From Candidatus Buchananbacteria bacterium RIFCSPLOWO2_02_FULL_46_11b (GTDB lineage Bacteria > Patescibacteriota > Patescibacteriia > Buchananbacterales > UBA6539): DNA of 7,377 nt. The position numbers and the translations under genes were made by a program. Below are positions 3,847 through 7,377 of this stretch, in pieces (the first letter of the stretch is position 1; every line of letters starts with the position of its first letter). The notes below the pieces were generated by a model that saw nothing but the letters and a program-made list of their open reading frames with translations, was not told the origin of the DNA and ran no database searches. The stretch lies in NCBI GenBank assembly GCA_001817615.1, contig MHIR01000044.1, positions 1 to 7,377 on the forward strand, written 5' to 3'.

Positions 3847-4923
3847 ATGGGACCAAGCAAGTTTTTGGAAACAAGAAACGAGGCCGACAATCTTTGGCTT
3901 GAAGCCAAGCCGGATTGCGGCTTTAAAGTATTGGGTGGCAGTTTGGATTTCGCCCCGCCGGCGGCCGCCGCTTCAAAAGACGGCGAATGGCTTGAGCAAA
4001 TCTGTTTTCCCTGGGCAATAGCCAAAGACGGCGTAATCGCAATTGTTGTTAAGCGGCAGAAAGAGTATTTTCCTTTTTTCCTCGGCGTCAAATATCAAGC
4101 TGGCCAAGCCAAAGCGGTTTTGGGTAAGCTTTGGCTGCCGCCGGTTTCACGGTTCGGAGCGATTGATATTTTTGACGACGGCTTTTGCGCTTTGAGGGTT
4201 GAGAGCCAAGCGGGCGATATTCTTTCCACGCAGCCGGGAACAGCCGTTATCCATTATATCGCCGACGGCAATTTGCTTTGCCGGTATTTAATGGGGTTGG
4301 TTGATGAAGCTGATCTGTTTTCGGCGGAAAAAACGCCGCCCGAGGCGCCTTACCGCCGGCTGATTATCACTTTGCCCGCCGGGCGGTTGGACGCGGAATA
4401 TATCAAGTCCCAGGAACCGCCGGCCGAGGGCAGGAAAGCGCTTAAGGCCCAGCTGGCAGAGAGAGACAAGCAGGTAGCTGAATTTCAGGCCGAAGCGGAA
4501 AGGCAGGAAAGCGATGCGGCAAAACGGGAAGCCCTTATCGCCGCCCTGCAAACCGAACTTGAGGCCCGGCAAGAGTCAGCGGCCAGAGACGGCAGGGAAA
4601 TAAAGGGAACGCAAGCCGAGCTTGAATCTTTGCGCCAAGCCCTGGCGGAGCGGGAAAAACAGATCGCCGAATTGACCGCCGCGCTTGAAGCGGCGCGCCA
4701 AGATCTTAAAAAAGAAAGGGATCGTACCCGTAAGGTTCTTAATGAAAAGGCCGACTCGCATAAGGAAGATATGGATTATGCCATTGAGCTGGGGAAAGCC
4801 GTTGAGAGTTGGAAGAAATTAGCCGCCGAGCTGAAAGAGGCCATTGGCCGCAGCTGGTTTTTCAAGAATCGGCCGGACGTGCAAGGAATCCTGGATTCTT
4901 TCCCGAAAGAAACCGAGTTTTAG
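3847..4923 (+). CDS. Coiled-coil protein with unknown N-terminal domain and conserved C-terminal tail
   Basis: I do not recognise this 358-residue protein. Residues 1 to about 192 look globular, with many hydrophobic and aromatic residues (WLEQICFPWAIAKDGVIAIVV at 48-68 in part, FPFFLGVKY 75-83, GKLWLPPVSRFGAIDIF 93-109) and no signal peptide or membrane helix. Residues about 196-320 are a charged coiled coil rich in Ala, Glu, Gln and Arg, including AELESLRQALAEREKQIAEL (257-276). Residues 321-358 form a tail shared with the next gene: W322, LKE (329-331), I333, S336, FFK (338-340), P343, V345, L349, FP (352-353), E355 and E357. The reading frame is open back to an ATG at 3784, but that lies at or next to the transcript start and inside a leader conserved between the two cassettes; the ATG at 3847 has AAGGAG six bases upstream. 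It is a monocistronic unit with its own terminator. Confidence 0.85.
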   Translation: MGPSKFLETRNEADNLWLEAKPDCGFKVLGGSLDFAPPAAAASKDGEWLEQICFPWAIAKDGVIAIVVKRQKEYFPFFLGVKYQAGQAKAVLGKLWLPPVSRFGAIDIFDDGFCALRVESQAGDILSTQPGTAVIHYIADGNLLCRYLMGLVDEADLFSAEKTPPEAPYRRLIITLPAGRLDAEYIKSQEPPAEGRKALKAQLAERDKQVAEFQAEAERQESDAAKREALIAALQTELEARQESAARDGREIKGTQAELESLRQALAEREKQIAELTAALEAARQDLKKERDRTRKVLNEKADSHKEDMDYAIELGKAVESWKKLAAELKEAIGRSWFFKNRPDVQGILDSFPKETEF

Positions 4924-4940
4924 TTCTTTTAGTTATTATC

Positions 4941-4975
4941 GCCCGGAGCGTTAGTTTGCGCTTCGGGTCTTTTTT
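4941..4975 (+). terminator. Intrinsic terminator after the first coiled-coil gene
   Basis: CCCGGAGCG (4942-4950) and CGCTTCGGG (4959-4967) form a 9-bp stem with one G-U pair and an eight-base loop, followed by six T (4970-4975). The stem is nearly the same as that after the second coiled-coil gene. Confidence 0.9.
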
Positions 4976-4994
4976 ATACACGGATAGCCTGGAT

Positions 4995-5020
4995 GCCCCG
5001 CCGTTCGCGAACGGCGGGGC
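4995..5020. repeat. Perfect 26-bp GC-rich palindrome flanked by CACGGATA repeats
   Basis: GCCCCGCCGTTCG is followed by its exact reverse complement with no spacer. CACGGATA stands on both sides (4979-4986 and 5021-5028), with another ACGGATA at 5031-5037. It lies between the first cassette's terminator and the second cassette's promoter. The layout resembles a small palindromic insertion with a direct repeat at each side, though the spacing to the palindrome is unequal (8 and 0 bp). Confidence 0.85.
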
Positions 5021-5055
5021 CACGGATAATACGGATATTATACCCCCTTAATTTC

Positions 5056-5089
5056 TTGACTTTTCCCTCAAAATAGTCTAATGTATAAT
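5056..5089 (+). promoter_or_regulatory. Promoter of the second coiled-coil gene
   Basis: TTGACT (5056-5061) aligns with the -35 of the first cassette. Possible -10 boxes are TAATGT (5079-5084, 17-bp spacing) and the consensus TATAAT (5084-5089, 22 bp from the -35). Both cassettes show the same two-choice arrangement. Confidence 0.7.
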
Positions 5090-5090
5090 C

Positions 5091-5167
5091 GCAAGACTAG
5101 GGGTTTTGCGCAACAAAAACAACGGAAAAAGAAGAGTTTTTCTTTAACAACATAGAGGAGATTTTTA
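5091..5167 (+). promoter_or_regulatory. Conserved leader of the second coiled-coil gene, with Shine-Dalgarno
   Basis: It is the counterpart of 3776-3846 with the same landmarks: GCAAGAC at its start, AAAAACAACGGAAAAAG at 5115-5131 and TTTAACAACAT at 5143-5153. GAGGAG (5155-5160) stands seven bases before the ATG. Confidence 0.8.
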
Positions 5168-6055
5168 ATGGACCGGAATGAAGCGATTAAGAGAGCGCAA
5201 GAAGATTTGGCCGGATTTTTGGCCGAGCTAGAAGAGGAGACTGCACGGCAACAAGCCGAGATCGCGTTTTTGCGCGCGGCGGATTCGGAAAAAGGCCAGC
5301 TGGCGGCCGGACAAGAAAAAATCATTGCCGGGCAGCAGGCCGAATTAGAAAAAAATTACGGCGAAATGGAGAGAGCTCAAGCCGAGATTGAAGCTTTGCG
5401 GCAACATTCGGCAGAGCAGGCGAGGCAGATTGCCGAGGCGGAAAGGGTTATGCCGTTATTGCGCCGCGAGATTGAAAGTATGCGCAGCACGGTGGCATTA
5501 CGGGATAATCGGATTGCCAAACAAGAAACCGAGTTTAAAGCTTTGGGCGCCGCTTTTGTGGAGCGGGAGAAGCGGGTGGCCGAACTAGAGCCGCTACTTG
5601 CCAAATCGCAAGCTGAGCTGGAATCATTAAAGGCGGCTCTGGCAAATCGGGAGAGCGGTCTTGCCCAAGCCGCCGCCGAATCGGCCAAACAGGAAGAGCG
5701 GATCGCTCAATTGCAAGCGGAAATAATAAGGTGCAACGAGCAGGACGTTTCCAAGCGGCATGAGCTTGACGCTTTGCGCCAAGAACTGACACAACGGGAG
5801 GATCAGATTGTCGGTCAGCAAGTGGAGCTTGAATCTTTGAATTGGGCTTGCGCGGATATGGAAGCGGCTTTTAAGCAGGAGCGGGAATTAAACAAAGAGG
5901 TCATAGGACAATGGAACCAATCGGAAAAAATTTCCCGGAACTGGGAGCGGGCCGCCAAAGCCTTGAAAGAAGTTATAGAGGACAGTTTGTTCTTTAAGCG
6001 GTTTCCAAGCGTCCTTGACGCCTTGGCGAAGTTTCCGCCGGAGATGGAAGTTTGA
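5168..6055 (+). CDS. Coiled-coil protein with conserved C-terminal tail
   Basis: I do not recognise this 295-residue protein. Almost all of it, from about residue 10 to 257, is predicted coiled coil from composition and heptads. A motif of the type xE(L/I/F)(E/K/D)(S/A)(L/M) recurs at residues 72, 100, 121, 149, 198 and 219; the spacings are 28, 21, 28, 49 and 21, all multiples of seven, so the heptad register is unbroken for about 150 residues. The last 38 residues (258-295) align without gaps to the tail of the preceding protein with 17 identities, among them W259, LKE (266-268), FFK (275-277), P280, V282 and FP (289-290). There is no N-terminal globular domain, signal peptide or membrane segment. 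It has its own promoter, Shine-Dalgarno and terminator and is a paralogue of the upstream gene. A structural or scaffold role is inference only. Confidence 0.87.
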   Translation: MDRNEAIKRAQEDLAGFLAELEEETARQQAEIAFLRAADSEKGQLAAGQEKIIAGQQAELEKNYGEMERAQAEIEALRQHSAEQARQIAEAERVMPLLRREIESMRSTVALRDNRIAKQETEFKALGAAFVEREKRVAELEPLLAKSQAELESLKAALANRESGLAQAAAESAKQEERIAQLQAEIIRCNEQDVSKRHELDALRQELTQREDQIVGQQVELESLNWACADMEAAFKQERELNKEVIGQWNQSEKISRNWERAAKALKEVIEDSLFFKRFPSVLDALAKFPPEMEV

Positions 6056-6073
6056 CGTTTTTTGCTATTTATC

Positions 6074-6111
6074 GCCCGGAGCGCAGAGGGTTGCGCTTCG
6101 GGCCTTTTTTT
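6074..6111 (+). terminator. Intrinsic terminator after the second coiled-coil gene
   Basis: GCCCGGAGCGCA (6074-6085) and TGCGCTTCGGGC (6092-6103) form a 12-bp stem with one G-U pair and a six-base loop, followed by seven T (6105-6111). Confidence 0.94.
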
Positions 6112-6115
6112 AAGC

Positions 6116-6199
6116 CGATCCTAATATACGAATTATCCGAATCTACTAATGCTTTAGCTTTACAGTTTGTAGATTCGGATAATTCGTAGATTTGGATCG
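6116..6199. repeat. 31-bp inverted repeat with 22-base loop
   Basis: The arms 6116-6146 and 6169-6199 match at 29 of 31 positions, including a perfect inner 19 bp (ACGAATTATCCGAATCTAC and its complement). The arms end in CGATCC / GGATCG. A further GATAATTCGTA (6201-6211) repeats part of the right arm. It lies between the preceding terminator and the methyltransferase promoter, is non-coding, and has no T-run, so a MITE-like or dispersed hairpin repeat is the likeliest reading. Confidence 0.88.
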
Positions 6200-6226
6200 C
6201 GATAATTCGTAAATTATTATCAACTA

Positions 6227-6235
6227 TGCTATAAT
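6227..6235 (+). promoter_or_regulatory. Extended -10 promoter at the methyltransferase start codon
   Basis: TGC followed by the consensus TATAAT (6230-6235) is a strong extended -10; no good -35 is visible (TTCGTA at 6206-6211 is a poor match at 18 bp). Transcription would begin six or seven bases later, at about 6241-6242, where the ATG of the gene begins. Confidence 0.7.
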
Positions 6236-6241
6236 AACTGC

Positions 6242-7336
6242 ATGAAATACATTTTTATTCTCGGGCACAATCCAAAACTCTCAATAGCCGAAATTTTGGC
6301 GGTTTTGCCGCAGGCAACGATTATCGAAGAAACCGCCTCTTTTTTGATCGTGGAAAACAAGGAATTTGACGGCGCCGAGATGTTAAGGCGGCTGGGGGGC
6401 ACGGTCAAATTAGGCGAAATCATCGGCACGCAAATCAGCAAAAAAGTGACGGTTGAGCACCTAAAAGAAATTAAAGCTAAAACCAAGCTTAATTTCGGAT
6501 TAAGCTATTACGACTGCAAGCCCGACAATCTGGGCATGGAAATAAAGAAAGAATTAAAAGATTCCGGCGTCAGCTGCCGGTTAGTTACCGGCAAAGACCA
6601 GGCTTTGTCTTCAGTCATCGTGGCCAAAAATAAATGCGAAGAATTTTTAATTCTGGGCAAAAAATGGCTGGGTAAGACTTGCGCGGTGCAGGAATTTGAA
6701 GATTATTCCTTGCGCGATTACGGCCGGCCCCGGCGCGATTTGAAATCCGGCATGATGCCGCCGAAGCTGGCTAAGATTATGATCAATCTGGCGCAAGCCC
6801 CGGCGGGCGCGACAATCCTTGATCCTTTTTGCGGTTCAGGCACGGTTTTACAGGAAGGGTTGCTTTTGGGCCATGAAATGATCGGCAGCGATAACAGCGA
6901 TAAAGCGATAAGCGATACGAAGAGCAATTTGGAGTGGCTGCGGGTCAACAGCCGCCTGGAAGTTATTAATGCCAAAATTTATAAAACCGATGTCAGGCAA
7001 ATCGCCAAAACCGTCGGTAAAGTTGACGCCATTGTGACTGAACCGTATTTAGGTCCGGCTTTGCGGGGTAAGGAAAAAATCCATGAGATTAAGAGGATTA
7101 TTGAGGAATTGTCCGAATTATACGAAACGGCTTTTTCGGAATTTCGGAAAGTTTTAAATTACCATGGCCGGATCGTCATTATCTTTCCGGCTTTTCGGAT
7201 TGGAAGCGAAACGTTGGAATTGCCGATTTTGGAAAAAATAAAAAAACTGGGCTTTACCCAGGTCAATAAGGAAAAATTGATTTACAGCCGCCCCGGCCAG
7301 GCGGTCTGGCGGCAGATCTACGTTTATCAAGCTTAA
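6242..7336 (+). CDS. TRM11-like SAM-dependent RNA (guanine-N2) methyltransferase
   Basis: The 364-residue protein has a class I Rossmann methyltransferase domain in its second half. SAM-binding motif I is DPFCGSGTVLQEG (194-206), the acidic residue after strand two is D217 in GSDNSDKAI, and the catalytic motif IV is TEPYLGP (266-272), the TRM11-type form of the (D/N)PPY motif of N2-guanine methyltransferases. The preceding GRPRRDLKSGMMPPKLAKIM (161-180) is also typical of TRM11-like enzymes. Residues 1 to about 155 are an RNA-binding-type N-terminal region that may hold a THUMP-like domain, which I cannot confirm by eye. The eukaryotic and archaeal relatives modify G10 of tRNA; a tRNA substrate is likely, the exact position is inference. 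The -10 box is so close that the mRNA is probably leaderless. The gene is complete and preceded by the second cassette's terminator. Confidence 0.9.
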   Translation: MKYIFILGHNPKLSIAEILAVLPQATIIEETASFLIVENKEFDGAEMLRRLGGTVKLGEIIGTQISKKVTVEHLKEIKAKTKLNFGLSYYDCKPDNLGMEIKKELKDSGVSCRLVTGKDQALSSVIVAKNKCEEFLILGKKWLGKTCAVQEFEDYSLRDYGRPRRDLKSGMMPPKLAKIMINLAQAPAGATILDPFCGSGTVLQEGLLLGHEMIGSDNSDKAISDTKSNLEWLRVNSRLEVINAKIYKTDVRQIAKTVGKVDAIVTEPYLGPALRGKEKIHEIKRIIEELSELYETAFSEFRKVLNYHGRIVIIFPAFRIGSETLELPILEKIKKLGFTQVNKEKLIYSRPGQAVWRQIYVYQA

Positions 7337-7359
7337 AACTTAAAACTTAAAGTTAAAAG

Positions 7360-7377
7360 CTGGCTTTCCGTAGCCAG
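7360..7377 (+). other. Hairpin at the window edge after the methyltransferase gene
   Basis: CTGGCT (7360-7365) and AGCCAG (7372-7377) can pair over six bases. It may be the stem of a terminator for the methyltransferase gene, but the window ends before any T-run could be seen. Confidence 0.45.

Noticed and set aside
4288..4761. Minus-strand frames inside the first coiled-coil gene
   Set aside because: They are antisense shadows of a long frame with its own promoter, Shine-Dalgarno and terminator.
3847..4923. Signal peptide or membrane anchor on the coiled-coil proteins
   Set aside because: Neither N-terminus has a basic start followed by a continuous hydrophobic stretch, and no 20-residue hydrophobic helix is visible in either protein.
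5377..5821. Minus- and plus-strand frames inside the second coiled-coil gene
   Set aside because: The heptad-repeated coding sequence creates long open frames in other phases; none has a start signal or domain.

Overview
The window looks like a piece of a small-genome, streamlined bacterium, most likely from the Candidate Phyla Radiation (Patescibacteria, Parcubacteria-like). The evidence is indirect. The bS6 protein has a long charged tail ending in LDEILGGDII, there is a very small CxxC/CxxC zinc-ribbon protein of a type common in that group, the EF-P has a Gln at the usually modified tip, and most genes lack a Shine-Dalgarno sequence. One gene appears to be leaderless, and many intergenic gaps hold short degenerate repeats and palindromes. 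I could not run a search, so this assignment is inference.

Left part (63-2883, all on the minus strand; transcription order is right to left): rpsF (bS6), ssb and rpsR (bS18), the widely conserved bacterial gene order, followed by a four-helix-bundle protein (23S rRNA intervening-sequence / Avd-like family) and efp (elongation factor P). The gaps between rpsF, ssb and rpsR carry AGTAAATTA-type repeats and hairpins. The four-helix-bundle gene sits inside blocks of a different repeat, AAGAAGGC-like, which run into its 3' end.

Middle (2884-3378): a gene-free divergent control region. Two promoters lie back to back with their -35 boxes forming one dyad. The leftward transcript would have a leader of about 300 nt, GC-rich and hairpin-rich, before rpsF. 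The rightward transcript reads the small zinc-ribbon gene (3379-3552), which is followed by a strong intrinsic terminator.

Right part (3605-6111, plus strand): two complete single-gene cassettes, each with promoter, leader, Shine-Dalgarno, coiled-coil protein and intrinsic terminator. The promoters, leaders and terminators are alike, and the proteins share a conserved 38-residue C-terminal tail. The first protein has an extra N-terminal domain of about 190 residues that I do not recognise; the second is almost entirely coiled coil. This duplicated cassette family is the best candidate here for something undescribed.

The window closes with a TRM11-like SAM-dependent methyltransferase gene (6242-7336). 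Its consensus extended -10 box places the transcription start at or next to the start codon. Translation and RNA-modification genes (efp, rpsF, rpsR, the methyltransferase) dominate the recognisable part; the coiled-coil pair has no visible functional link to them.
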